Notes under the pieces: model-generated | The model's database searches: none | What the model was told of the DNA's origin: nothing | What the model saw: only the letters and a program-made list of their open reading frames with translations | Assembly (NCBI GenBank): GCA_963693285.1 | Contig: OY848923.1 | Span: 1,558,602 to 1,622,601, forward strand | Source: Xestospongia muta | Lineage: Eukaryota; Porifera; Demospongiae; Haplosclerida; Petrosiidae | Reading direction: 5' to 3' | Length of the DNA: 64,000 bases | In this document: positions 36,861 to 49,816 of the stretch, in pieces | Position numbering within the stretch: the stretch's first letter is position 1 | Layout of the letters: every line of letters begins with the position of its first letter | Program-made: the position numbers and the translations under genes

Positions 36861-37250
36861 TAGCTTATTACATTATTATTAACTAGACCATTGTTGTCTT
36901 ATTGGTATCATGCTTTGAATAAATCTGCATACCAATTATTGCCTAAAAATATCAATTTCTCTTTCAAATTGTGATGTTGATATAACAAGTTGTTATAACA
37001 ACACACTATGTACACTAACATTAAAATGTTGTCTCATGTCATACATCATGGTTTAGAGGTCTATGTGTATTATAAATTTCAAACCTGCCAACGAAGAACT
37101 TTAGAAAAGATATATGCCGTTTTCACTATTACTATGTCAGCACTAATTATGCATACTATTATGATCAATGTTGTTTTTTAAATGTGAATTGCAATGTTGT
37201 TATATTAATTGCAATATTAACCAATACACTTACAATATATATATAATACA
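36861..37250. other. HYI 3' flank
   Basis: A polyadenylation-like AATAAA lies at about 36,918. No other feature is seen. Confidence 0.4.
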
Positions 37251-37254
37251 TTTG

Positions 37255-37375
37255 ATACACATGACCTGTATAACCATATATTTGGCAAAATCAACCAATC
37301 AGTTTTACAATGATATATATTATATATCACTGATTGGTTGATTTTATCAATAATGGTTATACAGGTCACATGTAT
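37255..37375. mobile_element. Short foldback MITE
   Basis: ATACACATGACCTGTATAACC at the left is repeated in reverse complement (GGTTATACAGGTCACATGTA) at the right, with inner TCAACCAATCAG/CTGATTGGTTGA arms around a TATATA centre. It shares GTTATACAGGTNACATGTA with the element at 14,813, so the two belong to one family. Confidence 0.8.
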
Positions 37376-38675
37376 GTAATACTTTTGCTACAGGCTGAAA
37401 GTAAACAAAATACTGTTTTGATTACTAATAGCCTATTGTGATTGAGTGTTTACTAGATGTTAGAATCAATAAAGATTTTTTTCTTCTTAGACAAAATATA
37501 CAAGATGCTGACAATTAAGGTGACTCTTTGGGCAATGCAACACGATTTTTTTATAAATCTTAAATCTATTTAAACTATTGGGAAGGAATTTCATTAGAAC
37601 CGGTCTGTCTGTCATAGAGAATATTCCACAAATTTGCTTAAGTTGTATGGTATGGCAGGTTATAAGTGAGGGGCAAAGCTCCAATCAGGATTATCTTGCC
37701 TTTGGATGAGGGTTACCATGTTTTGTAGCAGTCCTAGCTAACAATAGCAAGGAATCCTGGATATAAGTAGGAGGACCTGTAGGTGAATACCTGTATGTGA
37801 ACAGGAAAATGAACCTTCTGAGCCAGAGCCTATAATTAACTATAATTACAATATAGAACTAATTCTAACAAAATGTAGATATATAAGATATTGTAATGAT
37901 GTCATTGTTGATTACATTCTCATTGTATGTTTAAATTGATCTGAACTATCAGAACAAGTTTTTTTAATAGATAAATATAATCACAAATAGTTTAAACAAA
38001 GTGTCTAGATAGCCAGCAGAAAAATGCAGTACTTTAATCTAAAAATTAATACAGTTATGTTTCAGGATTTAATGTTTACAGTATAGGGAATAGTATTAAT
38101 TTCACATTAAAGTATGAAATTCACTGCTGGCTACCTAAGCATAGCATAGTTTAAAGTGAAAACAGGGACAAAACAGCTATTTATAATAACATATTGTAAT
38201 GATGTCATTGTATTGCTAAAATTGTCCCATTAGATTAAGATCAGTAGACATCTGTTATAATAAAGTGTATCATATATTAAATATTATAAAATATACACCT
38301 ATTACCTCTGATCTTTCTATAGTCTAATGTAATAATTATAATTAGATATCATGTTTAAAATTATTTCTTCTATAGATTTTAATTATTGCCATTATTAATT
38401 GTTATCCAGTAGAGTTACAAACACTAGATCAGACCACACCTGATCTTTTGAGATATTTGAAAACAAGATATACATAGGGTCCAGTAAAATATATTCACTA
38501 GAACCCTTAACAGTAATAGCAAATGAAAAGCAGACGAAGCTATAATGTGAGCAGTACAATGATATATTATGTATAATGAGTATGTGACATGAACTGCTTA
38601 TGTAACACATAGACTTGTTAAGTACTGGTGACTATTACTTCATCATTGTCTGTTCTTTTTGTCATAAGTATGGCT
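37376..38675. other. Intergenic, 3' flank of the receptor array
   Basis: From about 37,810 (TTCTGAGCCAGAGCCTATAA) the sequence is repeated at 49,830 and in part at 41,040, in the same position relative to each receptor gene. No separate gene is seen. Confidence 0.5.
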
Positions 38676-40552
38676 TTATTGAAAGGAGGGTAATCTTAGT
38701 TCTTGATCTGTTGTCTCATACAATGCTTCACTATAAACATGATATTATAAATATGTCTCCTAGTATTGGTAACTTACTGAATACTTGTTTCTGTAACACT
38801 ATAATTTAGACTGGTTGTCATAGCAATATCTCCATGTATTGTTTTCTTACTACATAAAACAAATCATTTAAATGATCAACGAAGTTAGTTTATCTAATGA
38901 CATATATACCTCAATAATTGTATCTTTCTATGTTGTATTATTACAACCAGTACTAGTGCTGTAATAATAATACCAGTAATAACTAATACTACTAGTGATA
39001 TTGATGAGACAGTAATAGTTAGTCCACTAGTAGAAGATTGACACTTTGCATCAGTGGTTGTCATAGTGATAACAGGACAATGTTTAGTGGTGTTAGCTAT
39101 AAGATAGAGAGGTCAGAATGATCTAAAATCAACTATTCACTCACATAATGTTACAGTGGCTGTGTTACTATCATCACTAATAGGACAACATCCTTCATAA
39201 GATGCTGTACTATTAACAGTAACTGTTACTGTACTTGGATATATAGTGGTGTTAGCTATAAGATAGAGAAGTCAGGAAGATCTGAAAAAGATCATTCACT
39301 CACATAATGTTACATTAGCTGTCTCACTATGATTACTAGGTAGTACTGTACTACTCTCATTGCCATATGATACTACAAAGAAATTATATGCATTACACAA
39401 ACAGAGTCCAGATGTTATATTCAACATAGTGTTAGTAGTGTTTCCTGCACTCATAATAAAATTATTATCACTACAGAGTTGATAGAACACCTCATAGCCA
39501 GCTACTCCTGATACAGATGACCAGGAGAGTTGTACATGAGACAGACATGTGTCCAGTCTTGTAGCAGTCAAACCAGTAGGAGTACCAGCAACTGTAATAG
39601 AAAGAGAATATGTATACCATCCTACTCATATGATTTACTAACCTGTTATAGGCTGTGATGTACTACTACTACTTGTAGCAGTTGGACTACTTCCTTCAGG
39701 GAAATGACCATTAATTCCTCTGGCATTGGAGACATTACACTGGTAGGTACCAGCTTGTCTCATCCTCACTGTCACTGTCACCTGTGTTATAGATCCTGTT
39801 CCATTAACTACCACACGAGACAGGTCACCACTAGCAATGGTCAATGGGCTACTTCCATCTGTACAATTGACATTAGTAGGAGGTCCATCAGACACATTGA
39901 ATGTAAGAGTGAAGACTGAAGGGTTAGCATCTCTTGTAGAGATAAGAGAGAACTGCATGGAGGAGTCTGCATCAGGACCAACTATATAGAAGTGAAATAT
40001 ATACCACTTTATTCCTACATGAACTCAGTCACTAACCATTGCTATTGTATGTGGTAATATTATATATTCCTACCACTAGTGTTTGGTTCATTCCATTCTC
40101 ATCAGAAATGATACAGGTGTACAGACCTTCTTCATACCTTGATAGTTCAAGATTTATAGCCAGTGCAATCTGACCTCTGAACCTCTTAGAAAATACTGGA
40201 GTTGGTGCAGAATTATCATCAAATGCTCCAGTAAACAAAGGTACTTGGGTTCCATGAGGATAATACCACACTCCAATATCAGAATCATTATTAGCACTTT
40301 GGCACCACAAAGTATTATTAATACCATCATCATTCTCATAAAACTGTTTATCACATATCATTGAGAAGTCTGGTATTATCCTATCCTTATAGGGTAGATA
40401 CAGTTGTACACCTGTTATTATGAAGTATATATTAATGATCACTCTAACAACAACTACTTACCATTTCTAGGTCTGTGTGTAGGTTCTTGTCCATCTCCTA
40501 GTTGTACTAGTAGTAATGTATAACATAATATCTTCACTATCTCCATCATCAT
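38676..40552 (-). CDS. Ig-Ig-FN3 transmembrane receptor R1
   Basis: Eight exons on the - strand: 40552-40462 (signal peptide), 40411-40037 (Ig-like 1), 39981-39643 (Ig-like 2), 39591-39304 (FN3), 39255-39145 (Ser/Thr-rich stalk), 39096-38910 (stalk plus membrane helix), 38849-38778 and 38730-38676 (tail). Phases agree; about 505 residues. Leader MMMEIVKILCYTLLLVQLGD. Ig 1 has LWCQ...VWYYP...LYTC; Ig 2 has NVNC...GTYQC; FN3 has HVQLSWSSVSGVAGYEVFYQ. Helix SLVVLVITGIIITALVLVVI, then a short tail with HGDIAMTTS and LYETTDQ. Many NxT/S sites suggest N-glycosylation. A type I surface receptor of unknown ligand. Exon borders fit in all four complete paralogues. Confidence 0.75.
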
Positions 40553-41903
40553 CTTTGACAGAGTTAGTGCTGATGTAATGAACTATTAATAGAAGTACTA
40601 TTTTTTCTATTACTATGTCAACATAAAAATGCACTATCAGTACAAGTTATTAAGTTGACATAATATAATTGTTTAAAGTTGGAAGTACAACAGGAATAGC
40701 TATTTATAGTAACATATTTGTAATGATGTCATAAAGTATTGCCAAATTTGTCTCATTAGTTTAAAACACTTATTATAATAAGTGTATTATAGTATCACAT
40801 AATATATATTATAATATATAGACCTATTACTTCTGACCTCTCTGGAATTTTATAGCTTAATATGTTTGTAACAAATTATTATTTTATTTGTAACTTTTCT
40901 ACTGTATTTGTAACTTTTATTGCTAAATATCAGCTGCTATTAATTGTTATCTCATAGAATTACAAACTCTAGATCAGACAACACTTGATCTTTTAAGATA
41001 TTTGAAAATAAGATGTATAGACAGAGGGTCTAGTTAATAATAAAGCTGATAATAAACTAAAATTAAAATATAGAACTAGTACTAATAAAATGTAGTTATA
41101 TAAGATAGTAATGATGTCATTGTTATAATTACATTCTCATTATATGTGTTTAAATTGCTCTAAACTATCAGAACAAGTTATTTAATAGACAAAATATAAT
41201 TGCAAATAGTTTAAACAAAGTATCTGATAGCTAGCAGAGAAATGCAATCTTTTTAATGTGAAAATTAGTGCAGTTATGTTTCAAGGTTTAGTGTTTAAGA
41301 TCTAAAGAATAGTACTAATTTCACATTAAAGTACAACATTCACTGCTGGCTACCTAAGTACAACATGGTTTAAAGTACAAAACAGGAACAAAACAGCTAT
41401 TTATAGTAACATATTGTAATGATGTCATTATATATTGCCAATGTTGTCCTATTAGATTAAGATCAGTAGACACCTATTATAATAAATGTATCATATATTA
41501 AATATTATAAAATATAGACCTATTACCTCACTGTGATCTAATATAATATTTATAATTAAAATATTATGTTAGAATTATTTCTCCAATAAACTTCATTTAT
41601 TGCTATTATATATCTGCCGCTATTAATTGTTGTCCAGTAGAGTTACAAACACTAGATCAGACCACACTTGATCTTTTGAGATATTTGAAAACAAGATATA
41701 CGTAGGGTCTAGTAAAATATATTCACTAGAACCCTTAACAGTAATAGCAAACGAAAAGCAGACAATGCTATAATGTGAGCAGTACAATGATATATTATGT
41801 ATAATGAGTATGTGACATGAACTGTTTATGTAACACATAGACTTGTTAAGTACTGGTGACTATTACTTCATCATTGTCTGTTCTTTTTGTCATAAGTATG
41901 GCT
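40553..41903. other. Between receptor genes: relic flank
   Basis: Repeated receptor-gene 3' flank appears twice (about 40,930-41,000 and 41,600-41,720; ACAAACNCTAGATCAGAC..CACTTGATCTTTT), suggesting loss of an intervening copy. No gene is seen. Confidence 0.5.
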
Positions 41904-43686
41904 TTATTGAAGGGAGAGTGAACTTAGTTCTTGATCTTTTATCTCATACAATGCTTCACTATAAACATGATATTATAAGTATGTCTCCTAGTATTGGTAA
42001 CTCACTTAACACCTGTTTCAATAACACTATAATTTGGACTGGTTGTCATAGCAATATCTCCATGTGTTGTTTTCTTACTACATTAAACAAATTATTTAAA
42101 TGATCAACAAAGTTAGTTTATCTAATGACATATATACCGCAATAATTGTATCTTTCTATGTTGTACTATTACAACCAGAACTAGTGCTGTAATAGCAATA
42201 CCAGTAATAACTATTACTACTAGTAATATTGATAACACAGTAACAATTAGTCCATTAGTAAAAGACTGACACTTTGTATTAGTGGTTGTCATAGTGATAA
42301 TAGGAGAAGATCCTTCATTAGATGTTGTACTAATAACAGTAACTGTTACTATGCTTGGATGTTCAGTTGTGTTTGCTATAGGATAGAGATATCAGGATGA
42401 TCTGAAAAGATTACTCACTCACATAATTCTAGACTGACTGTGTCACTGTGATTACTAGGTAGTACTGTACTACTCTCATTGCCATATGATACTACAAAGG
42501 AATTATATGCATTACACAAATACAGTCCAGATGTTATATTCAACATAGTGTTAGTAGTATTTCCTGCACTCATAACAGAACTACTACCACTACAGAGTTG
42601 ATAGAACACCTCATAACCAGCTACTCCTGATACAGATGACCAGGAGAGTTGTACATGTGTCAGACCTGTGTTCAGTCTTGTAGCAGTCAAACCAGTAGGA
42701 GTACCAGCAACTGTAACAGTGCGAGAGAATGTAATATGTATACCATACTACTTAGTGATTTACTAACCAGTTATAGGCTGTGATGTACTATTACTATTTG
42801 TAGCAGTTGGACCATTTCCTTCATGTAAAGGACCATTAATCACTCTAGCATTAGAGACTGTACACTGATAGATACCAGCTTGTCTCATCCTCACTGTCAC
42901 TGTCACCTGTGTAATAGATTCTGGTCCATTCACTATCACACGAGACAGGTCACCACTAGCAATGGTGAATGGGTTACTTCCATCTGTACAATTGACATCA
43001 GTGGGAGGTTCATCAGAGACATTGAAGGTAAGAATGAAGACAGGAGGATTAGCATCTCTTGTGGAGATAAGAAAGAACTGCATGAAGGAGTCTGCATTAG
43101 GACCATCTATATAGAAGTGAGATATATATCATCACTTTATTACTACATGAACTCAGTCACTAACCATTGTTATTGTATGTGTCATTTTTATATATTCCTA
43201 CCACTAGTGTTTGGTTCATTCCATTCTCATCAGAAATGATACAGGTATACAGACCTTCACAATCTGATAGTTCCAGATTTATAGCTAGTGCAATCTGACC
43301 TTTGAACCTTTTAGAAAATAATGGAATTGGTGCAGAATTATCATCAAATGCTCCAGTAAACAAAGGTACTTGAGTACCATTAGGATAATACCACAGTCCA
43401 ATATTAGAACCATTATTAGCACTCTGACACCACAAGGCATCATTAACACCATCACTATTCACATCAACATCAAAGAACTGGCCAGCATATATCATTGAGA
43501 AATCTGGTATTGTCCTATTCTCATAGGGTAGATACAGTTGTACACCTGTTATTATGAAGTACACATTAATGATCACTCTAACAACTACTACTTACCATTA
43601 CTAGGCCTGTTGGTAGGTTCTTCTCCATCTCCTAGTTCTACTATTAGTAACATATAACATAATACCTTCACAAACTCCATCATCAT
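41904..43686 (-). CDS. Ig-Ig-FN3 transmembrane receptor R2
   Basis: Seven exons on the - strand: 43686-43596, 43545-43165, 43106-42768, 42710-42423, 42375-42138, 42077-42006 and 41958-41904; about 487 residues. Same plan as R1, but the two stalk exons are represented by one fused exon (42375-42138) that joins SNTTEHPSIVTVTVI directly to the membrane segment. Leader MMMEFVKVLCYMLLIVELGD. Ig 1 LWCQ...LWYYPNGTQ...LYTC; Ig 2 NCTD...GIYQC; FN3 HVQLSWSSVSGVAGYEVFYQ. Tail HGDIAMTTSPNYSVIETG and LYEIKDQELSS. Ectodomain residues differ from R1 mainly in loops. Ligand unknown. Confidence 0.75.
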
Positions 43687-45035
43687 CTTTTGAAGAGTTA
43701 GTGCTGATGTAGTGAACTATTAATGGAAGTACTGTTTTTACTATTACTATGTCCACACCAGTGAAGTAAAATAATCAATAAACTATAATTAATAAACAAT
43801 ACACATTACCATATAGAACTAATACAAATTAAACTAACAAAATGTAGTGATAGAAGACACATAATGATGTCATTGTTAATTACACTCTCATGGTATATAT
43901 ATGAATGTTTATAATTTCTCAAAATATATTTAGTACTGATGTAGTCAGTTATTAATATTTCAATTATCAGTATAAGTTATTAAGTTGACATAATATAATT
44001 GTTTAAAGTACAAACAGGAATAGCTATTTATAGTAAGATATTTATAATGATGTCATTATATTGCTAAAATTGTCCCATTAGATTAAGATCAGTAGATACC
44101 CATTATATTAAAGTGTATCATATATTAAATATTATATAGACCTATTACCTCTGAACTCACTATAATCTAATATAATATTTATAATTAAAATATTTGTTTA
44201 GAATTACTTCTCCAATAAACTTCATTTATTACTACTATATATATCAGCCGCTATTAATTGTTATCCAGTAGAGTTACAATTTACAAACACTAGATCAGAC
44301 TACACCTGTTTTTTTGAGATATTTGAAAACAAAATATACATTGGGTCTAGTAAATATATTCACTAGAACCCTTAACAGTAATAGCAAATAAAAAGCAGAC
44401 TAAGTTATAATATATAGTAAGTATGTGACATGAACTGTTTATGTAACTCATGGACTTGTTATATACTGATGACTATCACTTCATTGTTGTTCTTTTTGTC
44501 ATAAGTATGGCTTTTTTGAAAAGAAAGTTATTGAACTGTTATCAAATACAATGCTTCACTATAAACATGATATTATAAATCTGTCTCCTAGTATTGGTAA
44601 TTTAGTAGATACTTGTTTCTACAGTTCTGTAAGTTGGGTTAGTTGTCATAGCGAAATTTTATAGCCTAATGTATTTGTACTTATAGTAATTATTATTTTG
44701 TTTAGAATTATTTCTCCAATTGGCTTTATTTATTGTTATCATATCTGCTGTTATTAATTGTCATCTAGTAGAGTTATAAACTCTAGATCAGAATACACCT
44801 GAACTTTTGATATATTTGAAAACAAGATGTACAGACGGTTTAATTAACATTCACTAGAACACTTAACAGTAATAGTAAATAAAAAGCTGACTAAAGTACA
44901 TTGTTTTACTGTGAGCAGTACAAATATGATATGTTATGCATGTATGTATAATGTTTAATACTGATGTACACGTGACATGTTTATATAAGAAATGGTCTTA
45001 TAAGCGCGTAAGTTTGTTCTTGTTGTGAAATAATT
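43687..45035. other. Between receptor genes, with tail-exon relics
   Basis: About 44,480-44,670 contains decayed versions of the last tail exons (ATACAATGCTTCACTATAAA..; GTTGTCATAGCGAAAT) with no matching ectodomain. The rest is repeated flank. Evidence for a lost receptor copy. Confidence 0.5.
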
Positions 45036-47666
45036 TCAGTTGGTTCTCTGATCAGCTATTTCAAACAATGGTTCTTCAGTGTTACTATACAATGGTTCTT
45101 CAAGTTTACTAAAAAAACACCATATTATAATCTTAAATCTCCCGCCTTAACCAATGTTTATAACTTACTCAGCACTTGTTTTTACAACACTATCAGTTGG
45201 ACTGGTTGTCATAGCAATATATTCATGTGTTGGTTCTTGATCAGCTATCTCATACAATGATTCTTCACGTTTACTAAAAACATGATATTATAATCTTAAA
45301 TCTGCCTCATTAACCATTGTTTTTAACTTACTCCACACTTATTTTCACAATACTATCATTTGGACTGGTTGTCATAGCAATATACTCATGTGTTGGTTTT
45401 TGATCTGTTATTTCATACAATGCTTCACTATAAACATAATATTATAAATCTGTCTCCTAGCATTGGTAACTCACTGAATACTTGTTTTTACAGTTCTATA
45501 AGTTGGATTAGTTGTCATAGTGATATCTTGAACTGTTGCCTCATACAATGCTTCACTACAAATATGATACTATAAATCTGTCTCCTAGTATTGGTAACTC
45601 ACTTAACACTTTTTTCTACAGTTCTGTAAGTTGGATTAGTTGTCATAGCAATATCTTTATGTGTTGTTTTCACACTAAATAAAACAAACCAATTAAATGA
45701 TCAATAAAGTTAGTTTATCTAATGACATATATACCTTTGTAACTTTATCTTTTTATGTTGTCTTATTACAACCAATACTAGTATTATAATAACAATAACA
45801 GTAATAACTAATACTACTATTGATATTGATGACACAATAACAATTAGTTTACTAGTACAAGATTGACATTCTGTTTTAGTGGTTGTCGTAGTGATAATAG
45901 GACAAGATCCTTCATAAGATGTTGTACTAAAAACAGTAATTGTTACTATACTTGGATGTATAGTGGTGTTAGCTATAGAATAGAGAAGTCAGGAAGATAT
46001 AGAATACATTAATCACTCACGTAATGTTACAGTGGCTATGTTACTATTATCACTAATAGGACAAGATCCTTCATAAGATGTTGTACTAATAAGAGTAACT
46101 GTTACTATATTTGGATGTATAGTGGTGTTAGCTATAAGATAGGGATATCAGGAAAGTTTAAAATCAATTTGTCACTTACATAATGTTACAGTGGCTGTTC
46201 TACTATCATCACTAGGTAGTACTGTACTGCCCTCATTGCAATATGACACTACAAAGAAATTTATATATAGTGTATGATACTATGATATAAGAAATTATAT
46301 GTACCACCATATATATATATATATACACACATAATGATACACACATAATGATAGTTAATTTGAGGATGAATGTACCATAATATTAACTAACTTCATTAAG
46401 TACTCACCTAATGACAAAGTGGTGCTATGATTACTAGGTAGTACTGTACTACCCTCACTACCATATGATACTACAAAGAAATTATATGTGTTATCATAAC
46501 ACGGTCCTAATGTTATATTCAACATTGTTTTAGTAGTAGTTCCTGCACTCATAACAGTACTATTACCATTACTGATTTGATAGAACACCTCATAGCCAGC
46601 TACTCCTGACACAGATGACCAGGAGAGTTGTACATGTGTCAGACCTGTGTTCAGTCTTGTAGCAGTCAGACCAGTAGGAGTACCAGCAACTATAACACAG
46701 AGAGAATATGTATATGATCCTACTCAGTGATTTACTAACCTGTTATAGGCTGTGATGTACTACTACTACTTGTGGCATTTGGACCAATTTGATTATTAAT
46801 AGGACGATTAGTTACTCTGGCATTGGAGACAGTACACTTGTAGGTACCAGCTTGTCTCATTCTCACTGTCACTGTCACTTGTGTAACAGATCCTGTTCCA
46901 TTCACTACTACACGAGACAGATCACTACTAGCAATGGTGAATGGGTTACTTCCATCTGTACAATTGACATTAGTGGGAGGTCCATCAGAGACATTGAATG
47001 TGAGAGTGAAGGCTGGAGGGTTAGCGTCTCTTGTGGAGATAAGAGAAAACTGCATGGAGGAGTCTGCATCAGGACCATCTATTTAAGAGTAAGATATATA
47101 TATATATATCATCACTTCATTACTACATGAACTGAGTCACTAACCATTACTGTTGTATGTCTCAGTTCTATATGCTCCTACCACTAGTGTTTGATTCACT
47201 CCATTCTCATCAGGAATGATACAGGTGAACAGACCTTCATAACCTAATAACCCTGCTTTTCTAGCCAGTGCAATTTGACCTTTAAACCTCTTAGAAAATA
47301 CTGGAGTTGGTGCTGAATTATCATTAAATGGTTCAGCAAACAATGGTATTTGAGTACCATTAGGATAATACCACACTCCAATATCAGAACCATTATTAGC
47401 ACTCTGACACCACAAGGGATCATTAACACCATCACTATTCACATCAACATCAAAGAACTGGTTAGCATATATCATTGAGAAGTCTGGTATTGTCCTATTC
47501 TCATTGGGAAGATACAGTTGTACACCTGTTATTATGAAGTACACATTAATGATCACTCTAACAACAACTACTTACCATTACTAGGTCTGTTGGTAGGTTC
47601 TTGTCCATCTCCTAGTTGTACTAGTAGTAACATATAACAAATTATCTTTACAAATTCCGTCATCAT
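45036..47666 (-). CDS. Ig-Ig-FN3 transmembrane receptor R3 with long tyrosine-bearing tail
   Basis: Eleven exons on the - strand: 47666-47576, 47525-47145, 47078-46740, 46689-46408, 46131-46021, 45972-45735, 45674-45603, 45555-45475, 45427-45332, 45273-45169, 45108-45036; about 622 residues. Ectodomain as in R1/R2 (FTC in Ig 1 in place of YTC). A dead FN3 fragment lies in the intron at 46,180-46,265. The tail is built from five exons of the same kind, each starting and ending in phase 2. Two contain EPTHEYIAMTTSP or KPTHEYIAMTTSP, i.e. YxxM motifs of the type bound by PI3-kinase SH2 domains, next to LYEIADQ or LYEITDQ. The last exon is shortened by a frame change relative to R4, ending IADQRTN. 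Signalling through the tail is an inference from these motifs. Confidence 0.72.
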
Positions 47667-47947
47667 CTTTGACAGAGTTAATGATGATGTAATGAGCTAT
47701 TAATGAAAATGAATTATTATTTTATCAACACTATTGAAGTAAAATAATCAATGATAAACTATATACATTACTATAATATAGAAGTAGTACAAATTAAAAC
47801 TAACAAAATATAGTGATTGAAGACATATAATGATGTCATTGTTAATTACACTCTCATGTTATACTAATGTTTAAAATTTCTGTAAATATATTTAGTACTG
47901 ATGTGGTCCATTAATAATATTAAAAGTCATAATCTGATTTGAAACAT

Positions 47948-48160
47948 GGGACCGCTTTTGTCAAAACATTTATGAAAAGGGACCATTTGTGAAAAGAGAC
48001 CACTGTTAAAACACCTCAAAAAACAGTTTTGTATACATACAGTTACTATGAATAGTTCTGTATATATAGCATGTATGTATATAAAAGTGTTTTTGAAATG
48101 TTTTAACAGTGGTCTCTTTTCACAAATCAGGTCACAGATGTTTTGATAGAAGAGGTCCCT
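47948..48160. mobile_element. MITE-like inverted-repeat element
   Basis: Left arm TTTGTGAAAAGAGACCACTG TTAAAACA and right arm TGTTTTAACAGTGGTCTCTTTTCACAAA are near-perfect complements, with outer GGGACC.../...GGTCCC ends. A second, more diverged copy is at 49,638-49,816. Non-coding. Confidence 0.8.
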
Positions 48161-48718
48161 TAGTGTAAATCAGGCCACAATCAGTACAAATTATTACGTA
48201 GACAAAATATAAGATGGAAGTACAAACATGAATAGCTATTTATAGTAACATATTTGTAATGATGTCATAAAGTATTACTAAATTTGTCTTGTTAGTTTAA
48301 GACACCTATTATAATAAGTGTATTATAGTATCACATAATATATATTATAAAATATAGACCTATTATTACCTCTGACCTCTCTAGAAATTTATGGCCTAAT
48401 GTATTTGTACTTATAGCAATTATTATTCTGTTTAGAATTATTTTTCCAATTTGCTTTATTTATTGCTATTATATCTGCTGCTATTAACTGTTATCTAGTA
48501 GAGTTACAAACTTTAGATCAGATCACACCTGAACTTATGATATATTTGAAAACAAGATGTACAGAGTGGTCTAATAAATATTCACTAGAACCTTTAACAG
48601 TAATAGCAAATAAAAAGATAAAAGTTAACTAAAGTACATTGTTTTACTGTGAGCAGTACAACTATGATATGTTATGGATGTATGTATAATGTTTAATACT
48701 GATGAACATGTGACATGT

Positions 48719-49409
48719 TTATATAACAAATGGTCTTATAGGCTCATAAGTTTGTTCTTGTTGTGAAATAAGTTCAGTTTCTTCTTGATCAGCTATTTTA
48801 TACAATGGTTCTTCAGTGTTACTATACAATGGTTCTTCAAGTTTACTAAAAACATGATATTATAATCTTAAATCTTCCTCCTTAACCAATGTTACTCTGC
48901 ACATGTTTTTACAACATTATCATTTAGATTGTTTGTCATAACAATATATTGATCTGTTGGTTCTTGATCAGCTCTCTCATACAATGCATCACTACAAACA
49001 TGATATTATAAATCAGTCTCTTAGTATTAATAAACTCACTTAACACATCTATTTACAGTTCTATAAGTTGAATTAGTTGTCATAGCAATATCTTTATGTG
49101 TTGATTTCATACTAAATGAAACAAACCAATTAAAAGATCAATAATGTTAGTTTATCTAATGACATATATACCTTTGTAACTTTATCTTTTTATGCTGCAT
49201 TATTACAACCAGTACTAGTACTGTAATAACAATACCAGCAATAACTAATACTACTAGTGATATTGATGACACTGTAACAGTTAGTTTACTAGTAAAAGAA
49301 TAACACTCTGTATTCGTGGTTGTCATAGTGATAATAGGACAAGATCCTTCATTAGATGCTGTACTAATAACAATAACTGTTACTGTATTCAGAGTTTCAG
49401 TGGTGTTAG
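48719..49409 (-). pseudogene. Receptor R4: 5'-truncated, membrane and tail exons only
   Basis: The stalk/membrane exon (49409-49172, 238 nt as in R2 and R3) and tail exons down to 48719 are open and correctly spliced. They include DQYIVMTNN (YxxM) and a longer last exon ending LISQQEQTYEPIRPFVI. Upstream only scraps of Ig exons remain (49,425-49,520). There is no leader, Ig or FN3 exon, so it cannot make a complete receptor. It shows the uninterrupted version of the last tail exon that is frame-changed in R3. Confidence 0.7.
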
Positions 49410-49637
49410 CTATAAGATAGAGAGATCACTACTACACGAGACAGGTCATTACTAGCAATGGTGATGTATGTGTTAGTTCTATATGCTCATATCACTAGTG
49501 TTTGATTCATTCCATTGTATATATATATAATGATGTCATTGTTAATTACAATCTCATAGTATACAAATGTTTAAAATTTTTATAAATATATTTCATACTG
49601 ATGTGGTCAGTTAAAAGTCAGGATCTGATTTGAAATA

Positions 49638-49816
49638 AGGGACCACTTTTTCAAAACATCTGTGACCTGATTTCAGGAAAGGGACCACTGTTAAAACATC
49701 TTAAAAGACAGTTTTGTATACATACTGTTACCATGAATAATTGTTTATATATAATAACTCTATGTATAAAAAGTGTTTTTGAGATGTTTTAACAGTAGTT
49801 CCTTTTCACAAACAGG
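49638..49816. mobile_element. Second copy of the MITE-like element
   Basis: GGGACCACTTTTTCAAAACAT and GGGACCACTGTTAAAACATC on the left; ATGTTTTAACAGTAGTTCCTTTTCACAAA on the right in two pieces. It matches 47,948-48,160, and the GTTTTGTATACATAC centre is shared. Confidence 0.7.
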
